A stretch of 64,000 bases of DNA from Mangrovibacter yixingensis (GCF_020523985.1 NZ_JAIVKM010000011.1:18877-82876), one strand, 5' to 3'; positions 48,781-60,363 are shown, counted from the stretch's first letter. The notes: generated by a model not told the origin, from the letters alone. Translations and numbers: made by a program.

Positions 48781-50804
48781 TTGCCTTTTTCACGTGCTTT
48801 TGCCAGTTGTGCTTTAAGATGGGCCAGGTGACCCTGGCCTTTTTGCATACGTTCCTGCGCACTAACAACCTTACGCTCCGTTTCCCACTGCAAATCATCC
48901 TGCGGCAGTTCCAGCAAAAAACGGCTAGGCTCAGGGCGAATCAATTCCCCAAACTGCCTGCGTTCCCGACACAAGGTAAAAAACAGCTCTTTCTGTGCAC
49001 GGGTTATACCGACATAAGCCAGACGCCGCTCTTCGTCGATATTATCTTCATCAATACTGCTCTGGTGGGGTAATAGCCCCTCTTCCATGCCAACCAGGAA
49101 AACGTACGGAAATTCCAGACCTTTTGACGCATGCAGAGTCATTAACTGCACCTGATCCTGCTCATCTTCACTTTCGCCACGCTCCATCATGTCGCGCAGA
49201 GTGAAGCGTGTGACCACCTGGGTCAACGTCATTGGCTCTTCGATATCAGACCCTTCGAGCATTTCTGTCATCCAGGTAAATAACTGATTAACGTTTTTCA
49301 TCCGCATTTCCGCAGCCTTGGGGCTGGGCGAAGTTTCATATAACCAGCTTTCGTAATCCATGCCATGGATAAGGTCGCGCACCGCCAACACCGGCTCGCG
49401 TTCCACCTTACGCATCACATCATCCAGCCAGTGAGTAAAACGCCCCAGAGCTTCACGACCACGCCCGGACAGGGTTTGTTCCAGACCGAGATCAAAACTG
49501 GCTGCAAATAAACTTTTGTTGCGTACTGTTGCCCACTCACCTAATTTTTGTAATGTAGCCGGCCCAATTTCACGCCGCGGCGTATTCACAATACGCAAAA
49601 AAGCGCTGTCATCATCCGGGTTGGTTAACACACGCAAATACGCCAGCAAGTCTTTAATTTCCGGGCGCGAGAAAAACGATGTGCCACCGGAAATTTTGTA
49701 AGGAATACGGTTTTGCATCAGCAGCTTTTCAAATACCCGCGACTGATGGTTTCCGCGGTATAAAATTGAGTAGTCTTTATACCCGGTTTTATTAATAAAA
49801 TGATGTGCGATAAGCTCACCCACTACCCGTTCTGCTTCATGATCTTCATTATTGGCAGTAATAACTTTCAGTTCCGGGCCATAACCCAGCTCTGAAAACA
49901 GACGTTTTTCAAAAACATGGGGGTTATTGGCGATGAGAATATTCGCGGCTTTCAGGATTCTCCCGGATGAACGGTAATTTTGCTCCAGTTTGATAACCTG
50001 GAGCGCCGGAAAGTCTTTGCTGAGCAAGACCAGGTTTTGTGGCCGGGCACCACGCCAGGAGTAAATTGACTGGTCATCATCGCCCACAACCGTAAAACGT
50101 GCACGGCTGCCTACCAGTAATTTGACCAGTTCATACTGGCTGGTGTTGGTATCCTGGTATTCGTCCACCAGCAAATAACGGATACGGTTTTGCCAGCGTT
50201 CACGTACTTCTTCATTGCGTTTAAGTAACAGTGTTGGCAGCAAAATCAGGTCATCAAAATCAAGCACATTACAAGCCTTTAAATGGGTGTCGTACAGGCT
50301 GTAGCAGTGCGCAAAAATACGGTCGCGCTCTCCCCGGGCTTGAGCTTGTGCATCTGCCGGGCTCATTAGGTCATTTTTCCAGTTGGAAATAGTAGAAATC
50401 AGTTGCTGCAGAACCGTTTTATCTTCTTCAATCAGGCCCTGGGTAAGCTCTTTTAACAGCCCGGTCTGATCGGTATCGTCAAACAATGAGAAATTCGATT
50501 TCATGCCTAACGCAGCATATTCGCGTTTAATGATTTCCAGGCCAAGCGTATGGAATGTTGAAATCATTAAACCACGTGCTTCTTTGCGCCCCAGCGTTTG
50601 TGCCACACGCTCTTTCATCTCACGGGAAGCTTTATTGGTGAAGGTGACAGCCGCAATGTGCCGGGACTGGTAACCACAGCCACGGATCAGGTGAGCAATT
50701 TTATTTGTGATGACACGCGTCTTACCAGAACCTGCCCCCGCCAACACCAGGCAAGGCCCTGTAACGAATTCGACGGCTTTTTGTTGGCTGGGATTTAAAC
50801 GCAT
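48777..50804 (-). CDS. rep: Replicative accessory helicase Rep
   Basis: 3'-5' superfamily 1A helicase of 675 residues (E. coli 673) that clears protein roadblocks ahead of the replisome through its contact with DnaB. Walker [12 protein letters not shown] near residue 25, VDEYQDTN near 213, [13 protein letters not shown], and [19 protein letters not shown] are visible. It is a paralogue of UvrD in this window but lacks the UvrD C-terminal domain. The extreme C-terminus ([14 protein letters not shown]) is basic. Confidence 0.98.
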   Translation of the reverse strand: MRLNPSQQKAVEFVTGPCLVLAGAGSGKTRVITNKIAHLIRGCGYQSRHIAAVTFTNKASREMKERVAQTLGRKEARGLMISTFHTLGLEIIKREYAALGMKSNFSLFDDTDQTGLLKELTQGLIEEDKTVLQQLISTISNWKNDLMSPADAQAQARGERDRIFAHCYSLYDTHLKACNVLDFDDLILLPTLLLKRNEEVRERWQNRIRYLLVDEYQDTNTSQYELVKLLVGSRARFTVVGDDDQSIYSWRGARPQNLVLLSKDFPALQVIKLEQNYRSSGRILKAANILIANNPHVFEKRLFSELGYGPELKVITANNEDHEAERVVGELIAHHFINKTGYKDYSILYRGNHQSRVFEKLLMQNRIPYKISGGTSFFSRPEIKDLLAYLRVLTNPDDDSAFLRIVNTPRREIGPATLQKLGEWATVRNKSLFAASFDLGLEQTLSGRGREALGRFTHWLDDVMRKVEREPVLAVRDLIHGMDYESWLYETSPSPKAAEMRMKNVNQLFTWMTEMLEGSDIEEPMTLTQVVTRFTLRDMMERGESEDEQDQVQLMTLHASKGLEFPYVFLVGMEEGLLPHQSSIDEDNIDEERRLAYVGITRAQKELFFTLCRERRQFGELIRPEPSRFLLELPQDDLQWETERKVVSAQERMQKGQGHLAHLKAQLAKAREKGN

Positions 50805-50927
50805 GGCTGAGGCTCACCTGGCTGATGGGGAAGAGGATTGTAGCAGAAAGCAACGGCAGGATTTAACGCGAACAAGAAGGATAATGCTAAAGTAGCGCTA
50901 AGTATCTTACTCACTGGGGAAATAAAT

Positions 50928-51209
50928 ATGGCCCGCACAGCAGCAGCATTACATATTCTGGTCAGAACCGAGGCAAAAGCCCGGGAAGTCCTGGAAAAAC
51001 TGGAGAAAGGAGCAAAATTCGACCAACTGGCAAAACGCTTTTCTACCTGCCCTTCAGGGCGTAATGGTGGAGACTTAGGCGAGTTTGCCAAAGGTGCCAT
51101 GGTTGGGCCGTTTGATAAAGCAGTATTCAGTTGCCCATTACTCAAGCCTTATGGCCCAGTAAAAACCCGCTTTGGCTACCATATCATTAAGGTGTTATAC
51201 CGCCGTTAA
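50928..51209 (+). CDS. ppiC: Peptidyl-prolyl isomerase PpiC (parvulin)
   Basis: Minimal cytosolic parvulin, 93 residues as in E. coli. The start [12 protein letters not shown], the central [13 protein letters not shown] and the C-terminal [14 protein letters not shown] are the conserved parvulin blocks, including active-site His and Cys positions. It is divergent from rep and converges on ilvC. Confidence 0.97.
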   Translation: MARTAAALHILVRTEAKAREVLEKLEKGAKFDQLAKRFSTCPSGRNGGDLGEFAKGAMVGPFDKAVFSCPLLKPYGPVKTRFGYHIIKVLYRR

Positions 51210-51214
51210 TATAA

Positions 51215-51242
51215 TAACGCCCCGGTATATACCAGGGCGTTA
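51215..51242. terminator. Hairpin between ppiC and ilvC
   Basis: The stem TAACGCCC/GGGCGTTA is extended by GGT/ACC after one mismatch and has an ATAT loop. It lies between convergent genes. Flanks are AT-rich, with a fair U-rich run only on the minus strand, so it best serves ilvC. Confidence 0.65.
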
Positions 51243-51265
51243 AAGGCTATGCGGTCACAACAGAA

Positions 51266-52741
51266 TTAGCCAGCAACAGCGATACGTTTCATATCAGTCA
51301 TGTAGCTACGCAGTTTCTTACCAACCACTTCGATTGGGTGGTTGCGAACGGCTTCGTTAACATCACGCAGTTGCGCATTGTCCACGCTACCTGCTGCAAT
51401 TGCTTTACCCAGGTCGCCCGGTTGCAGAGTAGTCATAAACTCTTTCAGCAACGGAACAGCGGCATTGGCAAACAGGTAGTTACCGTACTCAGCGGTATCG
51501 GAAATGACCACGTTCATTTCATACAGGCGCTTACGAGCGATGGTGTTCGCAATCAGCGGCAGTTCATGCAGTGATTCGTAGTAAGCAGACTCTTCGATAA
51601 TGCCTGAAGACACCATTGTTTCGAACGCCAACTCAACCCCGGCTTTCACCATGGCGATCATCAGAACACCATTGTCGAAATATTCTTGCTCAGCGATTTT
51701 GCCTTCAAACTGTGCAGCAGTTTCAAACGCCGTTTGACCAGTTTCTTCACGCCAGGTCAGCAGATTTTTATCGTCGTTAGCCCAGTCAGCCATCATCACA
51801 CGAGAGAACTCGCCAGAAATGATGTCATCCATATGTTTCTGGAACAACGGAGCCATGATGGTTTTCATCTGCTCAGACAGTGCAAACGCACGTAGTTTTG
51901 CAGGGTTAGACAAGCGATCCATCATCAGAGTGATACCACCCTGTTTCAGGGCTTCAGTCACTGTTTCCCAACCGAACTGAATTAATTTTTCTGCGTATGC
52001 CGGGTCAGTGCCTTCGGCTACCAATTTGTCAAAGCACAGCAGTGAACCCGCCTGCAACATACCGCACAGAATAGTCTGTTCGCCCATCAGGTCAGATTTT
52101 ACTTCAGCAACGAAAGATGATTCCAGAACACCAGCGCGATGGCCGCCAGTACCTGCTGCCCATGCTTTAGCGATGGCCATACCTTCACCTTTCGGGTCGT
52201 TTTCCGGGTGAACAGCAATCAGGGTTGGCACACCAAAACCACGTTTGTATTCTTCACGCACTTCAGTACCCGGGCATTTCGGCGCAACCATCACTACGGT
52301 GATGTCCTGACGAATTTTCTCACCAACTTCCACCACGTTGAAGCCGTGAGAATAGCCGAGTGCGGCACCTTGTTTCATCAGCGGTTGTACAGACTGAACT
52401 ACTGAAGAGTGCTGTTTGTCGGGAGTCAGGTTAATTACCAGGTCCGCCTGAGGGATCAAATCTTCATAAGTCCCAACTTTAAAGCCGTTTTCAGTCGCTT
52501 TACGCCATGAAGCACGTTTTTCAGCGATGGCAGCTGCGCGCAGTGCATAAGACACATCCAGGCCGGAGTCACGCATATTCAGGCCCTGGTTCAGACCCTG
52601 AGCGCCACAACCAACGATCACGATTTTTTTGCCTTTCAGGAAGCTTGCTTCATCAGCAAATTCATCGCGGCCCATAAAGCGGCATTTACCCAGTTGTGCC
52701 AATTGCTGGCGCAGGTTCAGTGTATTGAAATAATTAGCCAT
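51266..52741 (-). CDS. ilvC: Ketol-acid reductoisomerase IlvC (class II)
   Basis: NADPH-dependent conversion of acetolactate and acetohydroxybutyrate in valine and isoleucine synthesis. It is 491 residues, the long class II form of enteric bacteria. The nucleotide-binding motif [18 protein letters not shown] lies near residue 45, and the magnesium ligands sit in the duplicated C-terminal helical domains ([11 protein letters not shown]). The ATG at 52741 ([14 protein letters not shown]) is the family start. Divergent from its activator gene ilvY. Confidence 0.98.
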   Translation of the reverse strand: MANYFNTLNLRQQLAQLGKCRFMGRDEFADEASFLKGKKIVIVGCGAQGLNQGLNMRDSGLDVSYALRAAAIAEKRASWRKATENGFKVGTYEDLIPQADLVINLTPDKQHSSVVQSVQPLMKQGAALGYSHGFNVVEVGEKIRQDITVVMVAPKCPGTEVREEYKRGFGVPTLIAVHPENDPKGEGMAIAKAWAAGTGGHRAGVLESSFVAEVKSDLMGEQTILCGMLQAGSLLCFDKLVAEGTDPAYAEKLIQFGWETVTEALKQGGITLMMDRLSNPAKLRAFALSEQMKTIMAPLFQKHMDDIISGEFSRVMMADWANDDKNLLTWREETGQTAFETAAQFEGKIAEQEYFDNGVLMIAMVKAGVELAFETMVSSGIIEESAYYESLHELPLIANTIARKRLYEMNVVISDTAEYGNYLFANAAVPLLKEFMTTLQPGDLGKAIAAGSVDNAQLRDVNEAVRNHPIEVVGKKLRSYMTDMKRIAVAG

Positions 52742-52867
52742 CGTGTTGCTCCATCGGTGTGGTGTTGTGCGTTTTATTCTGATCGCGTGTGCTATAAGCA
52801 TTGCGAATGATGTACTCACTATATGTCAGGAAATGCGTTGCTTAAATTGATATATTAACAACGTCAC

Positions 52868-52884
52868 GTTGCATAATATGCAAC
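52868..52884. promoter_or_regulatory. IlvY operator
   Basis: GTTGCAT and ATGCAAC, perfect 7-bp inverted arms, are separated by AAT, 24 bases upstream of the ilvY start. The position between ilvY and ilvC is where IlvY binds tandem operators in E. coli to repress itself and, with acetolactate, activate ilvC. A second operator nearer ilvC is not clear to me. Confidence 0.7.
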
Positions 52885-52908
52885 ATCACCTTTCCGGGAG
52901 ATAAGCGT

Positions 52909-53799
52909 ATGGATTTACGCGACCTAAAAACATTTCTACACCTGGCAGAAAGCCGCCATTTTGGCCGGAGCGCCAGGGCTATGCATGTCAGCCCCTCGAC
53001 ATTGTCACGCCAGATCCAACGCCTGGAAGAGGATTTAGGGCAGCCGCTGTTTATCCGTGACAACCGAACAGTGCAATTAACCGAGGCGGGTGAAGAGCTG
53101 CGCCAGTTTGCCCAGCAAACGTTGTTGCAATACCAGCAATTGCGCCATGCTATTGACCAAAAAGGGCCATCGTTATCAGGTGAGTTACACTTATTCTGCT
53201 CTGTTACTGCAGCATACAGCCATTTACCACCGATTCTTGACCGTTTCCGCGCTGAACACCCTTCCGTCGAAATTAAACTCACGACCGGAGATGCCGCTGA
53301 TGCAGTGGAAAAAGTGGTGTCTGGCGAAGCAGACCTGGCTATTGCCGGTAAGCCTGAGCACCTCCCGGCTGCGGTGGCATTTTCTATTCTGGAACACCTC
53401 CCTGTCGCACTGATAGCACCTGCGTTGCCTTGCCCGGTTCGTAATCAGGTAAGTGCCGAAGAACCAGACTGGAGCACAATACCGTTCATTCTGCCCGACC
53501 AGGGCCCTGTCCGCCGCCGGATTGAATTATGGTTTCGCCGCCAGAAAGTAAGTAACCCGGCAATTTATGCCACGGTTGGCGGGCATGAGGCGATGGTATC
53601 GATGGTTGCACTGGGTTGTGGTGTTGCTCTTATCCCGGAGGTGGTGCTGGATAACAGCCCAGAGCCAGTACGCAACAGGGTGATGATTCTGGACCGGAGC
53701 GATGAGAAAACACCGTTCGAACTGGGTGTGTGCGTACAAAAAAAGCGGCTGCATGAGCCGCTTGTTGAAGCATTCTGGAAAATACTGCCGGGTAACTAA
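52909..53799 (+). CDS. ilvY: LysR-type activator of ilvC, IlvY
   Basis: LysR-family protein of 296 residues (E. coli 297). HTH LAESRHFGRSARAMHVSPSTLSRQIQRLEEDLG covers about residues 12-44, and the effector domain follows. It induces ilvC in response to acetolactate or acetohydroxybutyrate. The GGGAG ribosome-binding site lies 9 nt upstream. Its stop overlaps the convergent ilvA stop by 4 bases. Confidence 0.97.
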   Translation: MDLRDLKTFLHLAESRHFGRSARAMHVSPSTLSRQIQRLEEDLGQPLFIRDNRTVQLTEAGEELRQFAQQTLLQYQQLRHAIDQKGPSLSGELHLFCSVTAAYSHLPPILDRFRAEHPSVEIKLTTGDAADAVEKVVSGEADLAIAGKPEHLPAAVAFSILEHLPVALIAPALPCPVRNQVSAEEPDWSTIPFILPDQGPVRRRIELWFRRQKVSNPAIYATVGGHEAMVSMVALGCGVALIPEVVLDNSPEPVRNRVMILDRSDEKTPFELGVCVQKKRLHEPLVEAFWKILPGN

Positions 53800-55340
53800 C
53801 CTGCCAGGAAAAACCGAAAAGCTGGGTTATTGGTTTCGTTATGGCAATCATAGCCCAGTTCATGTAACCGGCTTTCAAAATCCGGCTCATGGTCGCCCAG
53901 TTCAAACGCTGCAAGCACACGCCCAAAATCTGTGCCATGGCTGCGGTAATGGAACAGGGAAATATTCCAGTGGGTGCCTAATGTATGCAAGAATTTCAGC
54001 AACGCACCAGGTGATTCCGGGAATTCAAAGCTGTACAGGCGCTCCTGCAAAGGCTGAGAGGGGCGGCCACCAACCATATAGCGAACATGGAGTTTTGCCA
54101 TTTCGTCATCTGACAAATCCACTACGCCATAACCGCCCTGTGTCAGAAGGTTAATTATCTCCTGGCGCTCTTCCAGACCCCGGCTGAGCCTGACACCCAC
54201 AAAAATACAGGCTTCTTTGGCATCCGCGTAACGGTAGTTAAATTCCGTGACCGCACGTCCTCCCAGCAACTGGCAAAACTTAAGGAAGCTGCCTTTTTCT
54301 TCCGGGATAGTGACAGCAAGCAAGGCTTCACGTTGCTCACCCAACTCACAGCGTTCAGACACATAACGCAGACCATGGAAGTTTACGTTAGCCCCCGAAA
54401 GAATATGAGCCAGGCGCTCCCCCCGAATACCGTGCTGTTGTACGTACTTTTTCATCCCGGCCAGTGCCAATGCACCGGATGGTTCGGCAACAGCACGCAC
54501 ATCTTCGAACAAATCTTTCATCGCGGCGCAAATGGCATCGCTGTCGACAGTGACAATATCATCGATATAAGCCTGACACAGGCGGAAGGTTTCATCGCCA
54601 ATTCGCTTAACTGCCACACCTTCAGCAAACAGACCTACACGGGGTAAATCCACCGGATGCCCAGCATCCAGTGCAGCTTTCAGGCAGGCAGAATCTTCAG
54701 ACTCAACGGCAATCACTTTAATTTGCGGCATCAGCTGCTTAATCAACACAGCAACACCGGCGGCCAGGCCACCCCCACCTACCGGAACAAATATCCGGTC
54801 GATATGGGCATCCTGCTGCAGTAGTTCCATTGCCAGTGTGCCTTGCCCGGCAATGACAGCCGGGTGATCAAACGGAGGCACATAGGTGAAACCTTGCTGT
54901 TCAGAAAGCGCAATGGCCTTGGCTTTCGCCTCATCAAAGTTAGCACCAAACAACAGCACCTCGCCGCCGAAACCGCGTACTGCATCCACTTTGATGTCAG
55001 CAGTCGTCACGGGCATCACAATTAATGATTTGATCCCAAGACGCGTGGAGGATAACGCAACCCCTTGCGCATGATTACCCGCAGAGGCGGTAATCACACC
55101 ATGGGACTTCTGCTCTTCCGTCAGGCCGGCAATCATGGCGTAAGCGCCACGCAGCTTAAAGCTGTGCACGGGTTGCCGGTCTTCACGCTTAACCAGAACC
55201 ACGTTATCCAGCCGGGCGGAGATTTTATCCATTTTCTGTAATGGAGTGACCTGAGCCACTTCATACACAGGTGCGCGCAATACAGCGCGCAGATATTCTG
55301 CTCCCCCAGGATTTGCTGACAGGGGCTGCGATTCAGACAT
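53796..55340 (-). CDS. ilvA: Biosynthetic threonine deaminase IlvA
   Basis: PLP enzyme converting threonine to 2-oxobutanoate, the first committed step of isoleucine synthesis, inhibited by isoleucine. It is 514 residues, the E. coli length. The PLP lysine is in HSFKLRGAYAM near residue 62, and the glycine loop is VPVGGGGLAAG near 188. Two C-terminal ACT-like regulatory subdomains start near residue 335. Last gene of ilvGMEDA, 2 bases after ilvD. Confidence 0.98.
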   Translation of the reverse strand: MSESQPLSANPGGAEYLRAVLRAPVYEVAQVTPLQKMDKISARLDNVVLVKREDRQPVHSFKLRGAYAMIAGLTEEQKSHGVITASAGNHAQGVALSSTRLGIKSLIVMPVTTADIKVDAVRGFGGEVLLFGANFDEAKAKAIALSEQQGFTYVPPFDHPAVIAGQGTLAMELLQQDAHIDRIFVPVGGGGLAAGVAVLIKQLMPQIKVIAVESEDSACLKAALDAGHPVDLPRVGLFAEGVAVKRIGDETFRLCQAYIDDIVTVDSDAICAAMKDLFEDVRAVAEPSGALALAGMKKYVQQHGIRGERLAHILSGANVNFHGLRYVSERCELGEQREALLAVTIPEEKGSFLKFCQLLGGRAVTEFNYRYADAKEACIFVGVRLSRGLEERQEIINLLTQGGYGVVDLSDDEMAKLHVRYMVGGRPSQPLQERLYSFEFPESPGALLKFLHTLGTHWNISLFHYRSHGTDFGRVLAAFELGDHEPDFESRLHELGYDCHNETNNPAFRFFLAG

Positions 55341-55342
55341 GA

Positions 55343-57193
55343 TCAGCCCCCCAGTTTGCTTTTATCACGAACGGCGCCTTTGTCGGCACTGGTTGCCAGG
55401 CTGGCGTATGCGCGCAACGCGAAGGAGACCTGGCGGTCACGGGCACGCGGTGTCCACGCTTGTGCGCCACGCGCTTCCTGTGCTTCACGGCGGGTAGTCA
55501 GTTCCTGGTCAGTGACATCCAGTTGGATGCTACGCTGAGGGATATCGATAGCAATCATATCGCCATCTTCAATCAACCCAATATTGCCGCCATTCGCTGC
55601 TTCCGGAGAAACGTGCCCAATTGACAGGCCAGAGGTGCCACCAGAAAAACGCCCATCAGTGATCAACGCACAGGCTTTACCCAGCCCCATCGATTTCAGG
55701 AAACTGGTGGGATACAACATTTCCTGCATCCCTGGACCACCTTTAGGCCCTTCATAACGAATAACCACTACGTCGCCCGCCACAACTTTACCGCCAAGAA
55801 TCGCTTCTACGGCGTCGTCCTGGCTTTCGTACACTTTTGCCGGGCCACGGAATATCAGGCTACCTTCATCCACACCCGCGGTTTTCACAATGCAGCCATT
55901 TTCAGCAAAATTTCCGTACAACACGGCTAACCCACCATCCTGGCTGTAAGCATGTTCGCGGGAGCGAATGCAGCCATTTTCACGGTCGGTATCCAGGCTG
56001 TCCCAGCGGCAAGACTGCGAGAATGCCTGCGTGGTACGAATCCCAGCAGGGCCTGCGGTATACATCGATTTTACGGCATCATCTTGTGTCGCCATCACAT
56101 CATAAGTAGCCAGTGCGTCGCCCAATGTGCCACCGAGGATATTGTTCACGTCTGTATGCAGCAAACCCGCTCTGTCCAGCTCACCCAAAATACCCATTAC
56201 GCCACCGGCACGGTGCACGTCTTCCATATGATATTTTTGCGTACTGGGTGCGACTTTACACAGTTGCGGTACCTTACGGGATAACCGGTCAATATCTTCC
56301 ATGGTGAAATCGACTTCGGCTTCCTGTGCTGCCGCAAGTAAGTGCAACACAGTGTTAGTGGAACCACCCATCGCAATATCCAGCGTCATCGCATTCTCAA
56401 AAGCCGCTTTGCTGGCAATGTTACGTGGCAGCGCGCTTTCGTCGTCCTGTTCGTAGTAACGTTTCGTCAGCGCGACAATGCGTTTACCCGCGTTAACAAA
56501 CAGCTCTTTACGATCAGAGTGGGTAGCCAGCAATGAGCCATTACCTGGTTGAGATAACCCCAGCGCTTCGGTCAGGCAGTTCATCGAGTTTGCGGTAAAC
56601 ATGCCGGAACAGGAACCACAGGTTGGGCAGGCAGAACGTTCAACCTGTTCGCTTTGCTCATCGCTCACGTTCGGGTTACCGCCCTGAATCATGGCATCAA
56701 TCAAGTCCAGCTTGATGATTTGATCAGACAGCTTGGTTTTCCCGGCCTCCATGGGCCCGCCAGAAACGAAGATGACAGGAATATTCAGGCGCAAAGAAGC
56801 CATTAACATCCCCGGGGTGATTTTATCGCAGTTAGAGATGCACACCATGGCATCAGCACAGTGCGCGTTAACCATGTATTCAACAGAATCTGCAATAAGT
56901 TCGCGCGATGGCAGAGAATAAAGCATACCCCCGTGCCCCATGGCGATACCGTCATCCACGGCAATGGTGTTGAATTCTTTTGCCACACCACCTGCCGCTT
57001 CGATTTGCTCAGCAACCAGTTTACCCAGGTCGCGCAAATGAACGTGGCCAGGCACAAATTGAGTAAAGGAGTTCACCACCGCAATAATCGGTTTGCCGAA
57101 ATCTGCGTCGGTCATCCCGGTTGCGCGCCACAATGCGCGGGCTCCAGCCATATTACGGCCATGAGTTGTGGTGGCAGAACGATACTTAGGCAT
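55343..57193 (-). CDS. ilvD: Dihydroxy-acid dehydratase IlvD
   Basis: Iron-sulfur dehydratase giving the 2-keto acids of valine and isoleucine synthesis. It is 616 residues, the E. coli length. Cluster cysteines are in [11 protein letters not shown] near residue 122 and [18 protein letters not shown] near 195. The C-terminal [17 protein letters not shown] carries substrate-binding residues. Lies 80 bases after ilvE. Confidence 0.98.
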   Translation of the reverse strand: MPKYRSATTTHGRNMAGARALWRATGMTDADFGKPIIAVVNSFTQFVPGHVHLRDLGKLVAEQIEAAGGVAKEFNTIAVDDGIAMGHGGMLYSLPSRELIADSVEYMVNAHCADAMVCISNCDKITPGMLMASLRLNIPVIFVSGGPMEAGKTKLSDQIIKLDLIDAMIQGGNPNVSDEQSEQVERSACPTCGSCSGMFTANSMNCLTEALGLSQPGNGSLLATHSDRKELFVNAGKRIVALTKRYYEQDDESALPRNIASKAAFENAMTLDIAMGGSTNTVLHLLAAAQEAEVDFTMEDIDRLSRKVPQLCKVAPSTQKYHMEDVHRAGGVMGILGELDRAGLLHTDVNNILGGTLGDALATYDVMATQDDAVKSMYTAGPAGIRTTQAFSQSCRWDSLDTDRENGCIRSREHAYSQDGGLAVLYGNFAENGCIVKTAGVDEGSLIFRGPAKVYESQDDAVEAILGGKVVAGDVVVIRYEGPKGGPGMQEMLYPTSFLKSMGLGKACALITDGRFSGGTSGLSIGHVSPEAANGGNIGLIEDGDMIAIDIPQRSIQLDVTDQELTTRREAQEARGAQAWTPRARDRQVSFALRAYASLATSADKGAVRDKSKLGG

Positions 57194-57273
57194 GCTTTAT
57201 TCACTCCAGTCTGTACATTTTCCCGGCCGGGGAACGGCTGGCCGGGACATATTCTTGTCTTGTTATAGGGCTC

Positions 57274-58203
57274 TTACGGATTAACGGGATCCAACCAACC
57301 CCATTTATCTTCGGTTTCACCAGTAAACAGGCCAAAGAACGCCTGCTGAACACGTTTGGTGACCGGGCCACAGCGGCCAGCACCAACCTGGATGCCATCT
57401 ACGCTACGTACTGGAGTGATTTCTGCCGCGGTACCGGACATGAAGACTTCATCAGCAAGGTACAGTGACTCACGGGAAAGAACTTGTTCACGCACTTCAA
57501 TGCCCAACTCTTTCGCCAGTTTGATGATGGCATCACGCGTGATACCGGGCAACGCAGAAGAGGTGAATGGCGGAGTAAACAGAATGCCATCTTTCACTTC
57601 AAACAAGTTTTCACCAGCCCCTTCAGACAGGTATCCATTGACATCCAGAGCGATACCTTCCTGGTAACCGTGACGTCGTGCTTCGCTACCGACCAACAGA
57701 GAAGAAAGGTAGTTACCACCGGCTTTAGCAGCGGTAGGGATGGTATTTGCAGCGGCACGGTTCCAGGAAGAAACCATTGCGTCAATCCCCTGGTCAAGCG
57801 CTTCTGCACCTAAGTAAGCCCCCCACGGAAACGCAGCAATGATAACGTCTGTTGAGTAGCCATCTGGCGGATTCACGCCCATACCAACGTCACCAACAAA
57901 AATCAGTGGGCGAATATATGCGCTGGTCAGGTTGTTTTTACGCAGTACCTGGCGGCAGGCTTCCATCAGTTCATCAATGCTCTGAGAAACAGGGAAGCGA
58001 TAGATTTTTGCTGAATCATGCAGACGCTGCATGTGTTCACGATGACGGAACACTACTGGCCCTTTGTGAGAATCGTAGCAACGGATACCTTCAAATACAG
58101 AGGTACCGTAGTGGAGTGCGTGTGACATTACGTGCACCTTCGCTTCACCCCAAGGAACCATCTCACCATTGAACCAAATGTAGTCAGCTTTTTTCGTCGT
58201 CAT
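57274..58203 (-). CDS. ilvE: Branched-chain amino-acid aminotransferase IlvE
   Basis: Fold IV PLP aminotransferase of 309 residues, the E. coli length, for the last step of Ile, Val and Leu synthesis. The PLP lysine lies in TAAKAGGNYLSSLL near residue 160, and cofactor-binding EGAGENLFEV near 195. The ATG at 58203 (MTTKKADYIWFNGE) has AAGGAAG upstream. An ATG seven codons earlier is not conserved. Confidence 0.98.
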   Translation of the reverse strand: MTTKKADYIWFNGEMVPWGEAKVHVMSHALHYGTSVFEGIRCYDSHKGPVVFRHREHMQRLHDSAKIYRFPVSQSIDELMEACRQVLRKNNLTSAYIRPLIFVGDVGMGVNPPDGYSTDVIIAAFPWGAYLGAEALDQGIDAMVSSWNRAAANTIPTAAKAGGNYLSSLLVGSEARRHGYQEGIALDVNGYLSEGAGENLFEVKDGILFTPPFTSSALPGITRDAIIKLAKELGIEVREQVLSRESLYLADEVFMSGTAAEITPVRSVDGIQVGAGRCGPVTKRVQQAFFGLFTGETEDKWGWLDPVNP

Positions 58204-58220
58204 TGTTCTTCCTTTTGCGC

Positions 58221-58478
58221 TCATGCGCGTATTTGTTGTGATGTTTGCTGCTGGTAAGCGACATAAGCGACATCAACCAGCTTACTTAATTGACTAAACA
58301 GTAATTCGACTGGCCGTTGGCTGGCAACGGTCAATTCGATATTAATTTCATCCGGGTTACCAGAAGATGCCATATTCATGGCGCAAACCTGAAACCCGCG
58401 GTGGCGGACAACACGCAGAACACGCTCCAGTGTTTCTGGACGAAAACGGGCCTGTACAGCTAACTGATGTTGCATCAT
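58221..58478 (-). CDS. ilvM: Acetolactate synthase II small subunit IlvM
   Basis: ACT-domain regulatory subunit of AHAS II, 85 residues (E. coli 87), starting [23 protein letters not shown]. It is required for catalytic activity of IlvG. Overlaps ilvG by 4 bases (ATGA), so subunits are translationally coupled. Confidence 0.96.
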   Translation of the reverse strand: MMQHQLAVQARFRPETLERVLRVVRHRGFQVCAMNMASSGNPDEINIELTVASQRPVELLFSQLSKLVDVAYVAYQQQTSQQIRA

Positions 58479-60124
58479 GACAATTTCTCCAGCATTTGTG
58501 AGTTGCTGGCACCAGGTGGTACCAGAGGCCAGACGTTTTCGTATTCATCGATGGAAACGTGAAGCAGATAAGGTCCGTCACTGTTCAGTAACGCGTCCAG
58601 GGCCGCTTCGACCTGGTCTTTTCGAGTAATTCTCTGGCCGGGAATACCAAAGGCGCTGGCCAGTGTGAGGAAATCGGGGTTATCGGTGAGAGTGGTTTCG
58701 CTATAACGTTCGGAGAAAAATAATTGCTGCCATTGCCTAACCATGCCTAATCGCTGGTTATCCATCAATACGATTTTTAAAGGTAACTGTTTTCGTTTTA
58801 CCGTACCCAGCTCCTGAACGTTCATCATGAAGGAACCATCACCAGAGATACAAATAACAGTATCGTCAGGCCGTGCTACCTGGGCACCTACTGCGGCAGG
58901 TAAACCAAACCCCATGGTACCCAGTCCACTTGATGTGATGAAGTTTTCAGGGCGGGTGAATTCCATGTGTTGTGCTGCCCACATCTGATGTTGACCAACA
59001 TCGGTGGTTACTACGCTGTCAGCCGGTTTACGTTCAGATAATTGTTTGAGCAACAAGGGCGCATAAATCGCCTCTCCCGGGTGGTCATATCGCCATGGGT
59101 GTGTTTCGCGTAATACAGAAACCTGGTGCTGCCAGTCCTGAATGTCCAGCGGTTGTTGCAAGGCGGGTAATACCTGGTTCAAATCACCACACAAAGAAAC
59201 ATGCGCCTGGCGTAATTTATTCATCTCTGCCGGGTCGATATCCAAATGAATCACACTGGCATGGGGAGCAAAGGTATTTAATTTCCCCGTTACGCGGTCA
59301 TCAAAACGGGCGCCGACTGCAATCAACAAATCACATTCCTGCACCGCAAGATTCGCCGCTTTTGTGCCATGCATTCCCAGCATACCGAGATAGAGTGGGT
59401 CAGCCGGGTCCACTGCGCCCAACCCTTTTAAGGTTACTACAGCAGGAATACCTGTACTGGACATAAACGCCCGTAAGGCCGGAACAGCCCTAGCCATACC
59501 AACGCCACCACCGACATACAACATCGGTTTGTGGGCAGATAACATCATATCCCGCGCCTGAGCGATATCCGCCTCAGTGTATTCGGCCGCAGGTTCTTCA
59601 ACACTTGCCAGCCAGGGTTCTGGTTCACCTTCAGCTAGCTGAATGTCTTTGGGGATATCGACAAGTACAGGGCCAGGACGGCCACTATTGGCCACTTCGA
59701 AAGCTTCAGCAATAACACGAGGCAACTCATCCAGCGATTCAACCAGGAAACTGTGCTTGGTGCAGGACAGTGATAACCCCAAGACATCCACTTCCTGAAA
59801 AGCATCCGTACCAATTAACGGAGCCGCCACCTGGCCTGTGATAGCTACAACGGGAATAGAATCTAACAACGCATCAGCCAGGCCGGTTATCAGGTTAGTG
59901 GCACCGGGACCGGAAGTGGCAATACACACCCCTGTTTTTCCTGTTGCACGGGCATATCCAATCGCAGCCATTGCCGCACCTTGCTCATGCCGGCACAAAA
60001 GGTGTTCCACGCCGCCATCATACAGTGCATCGTATACTGGCATGATTGCCCCACCAGGGTAACCGAAAACGGTGTTAACCCCCTGTGCTCGCAAAGCATG
60101 TACCACCCAATGTGCGCCATTCAT
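58475..60124 (-). CDS. ilvG: Acetolactate synthase II large subunit IlvG, intact
   Basis: ThDP- and FAD-dependent synthase of 549 residues making acetolactate and acetohydroxybutyrate, normally insensitive to valine. The catalytic Glu is in [16 protein letters not shown] near residue 47, and the ThDP motif [12 protein letters not shown] near 428 is followed by the [15 protein letters not shown] segment. The frame is uninterrupted, unlike E. coli K-12, where ilvG carries a frameshift. Preceded by the ilvL attenuator leader. Confidence 0.98.
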   Translation of the reverse strand: MNGAHWVVHALRAQGVNTVFGYPGGAIMPVYDALYDGGVEHLLCRHEQGAAMAAIGYARATGKTGVCIATSGPGATNLITGLADALLDSIPVVAITGQVAAPLIGTDAFQEVDVLGLSLSCTKHSFLVESLDELPRVIAEAFEVANSGRPGPVLVDIPKDIQLAEGEPEPWLASVEEPAAEYTEADIAQARDMMLSAHKPMLYVGGGVGMARAVPALRAFMSSTGIPAVVTLKGLGAVDPADPLYLGMLGMHGTKAANLAVQECDLLIAVGARFDDRVTGKLNTFAPHASVIHLDIDPAEMNKLRQAHVSLCGDLNQVLPALQQPLDIQDWQHQVSVLRETHPWRYDHPGEAIYAPLLLKQLSERKPADSVVTTDVGQHQMWAAQHMEFTRPENFITSSGLGTMGFGLPAAVGAQVARPDDTVICISGDGSFMMNVQELGTVKRKQLPLKIVLMDNQRLGMVRQWQQLFFSERYSETTLTDNPDFLTLASAFGIPGQRITRKDQVEAALDALLNSDGPYLLHVSIDEYENVWPLVPPGASNSQMLEKLS

Positions 60125-60210
60125 AGTTAGTTCCCCGTCTCACTATTATAGAAACAGGATTTTATGCTATTGCGCATTCTCTGTTCCTCATTGTCATTAC
60201 ATTAGTTAAT

Positions 60211-60240
60211 AAAAAACCCCCGGACCTTTCGGTGCGGGGG
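60211..60240 (-). terminator. ilvLG attenuator terminator
   Basis: The stem CCCCCG/CGGGGG is extended by ACC/GGT after one mismatch and has a GAAA loop on the minus strand, followed by six T. It lies 24 nt downstream of the ilvL stop. It is the leader terminator whose formation depends on ribosome progress through ilvL. Confidence 0.93.
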
Positions 60241-60264
60241 TTTTTCGAGATTCAGACTTGATTT

Positions 60265-60363
60265 TTAAGCCATTCTTCTTCGATGTGCAGCCCCGCACGG
60301 TGGCATAATAATCACCACCACGCTAATCACGACAAGGCTAATCACTCGTAGAAGGGCTGTCAT
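60265..60363 (-). CDS. ilvL: ilvGMEDA leader peptide IlvL
   Basis: Leader peptide of 32 codons, the E. coli length: MTALLRVISLVVISVVVIIM then PPCGAAHRRRMA. Twelve codons are Leu, Ile or Val, so ribosome stalling when any charged tRNA is short should prevent the downstream terminator from forming. Position 20 is Met where E. coli has Ile, and the last six residues differ. Confidence 0.95.
   Translation of the reverse strand: MTALLRVISLVVISVVVIIMPPCGAAHRRRMA

Noticed and set aside
48777..50804. Second copy of uvrD
   Set aside because: The sequence and length match Rep, a paralogue in the same superfamily with its own conserved position beside gppA. It is not a duplication of uvrD.
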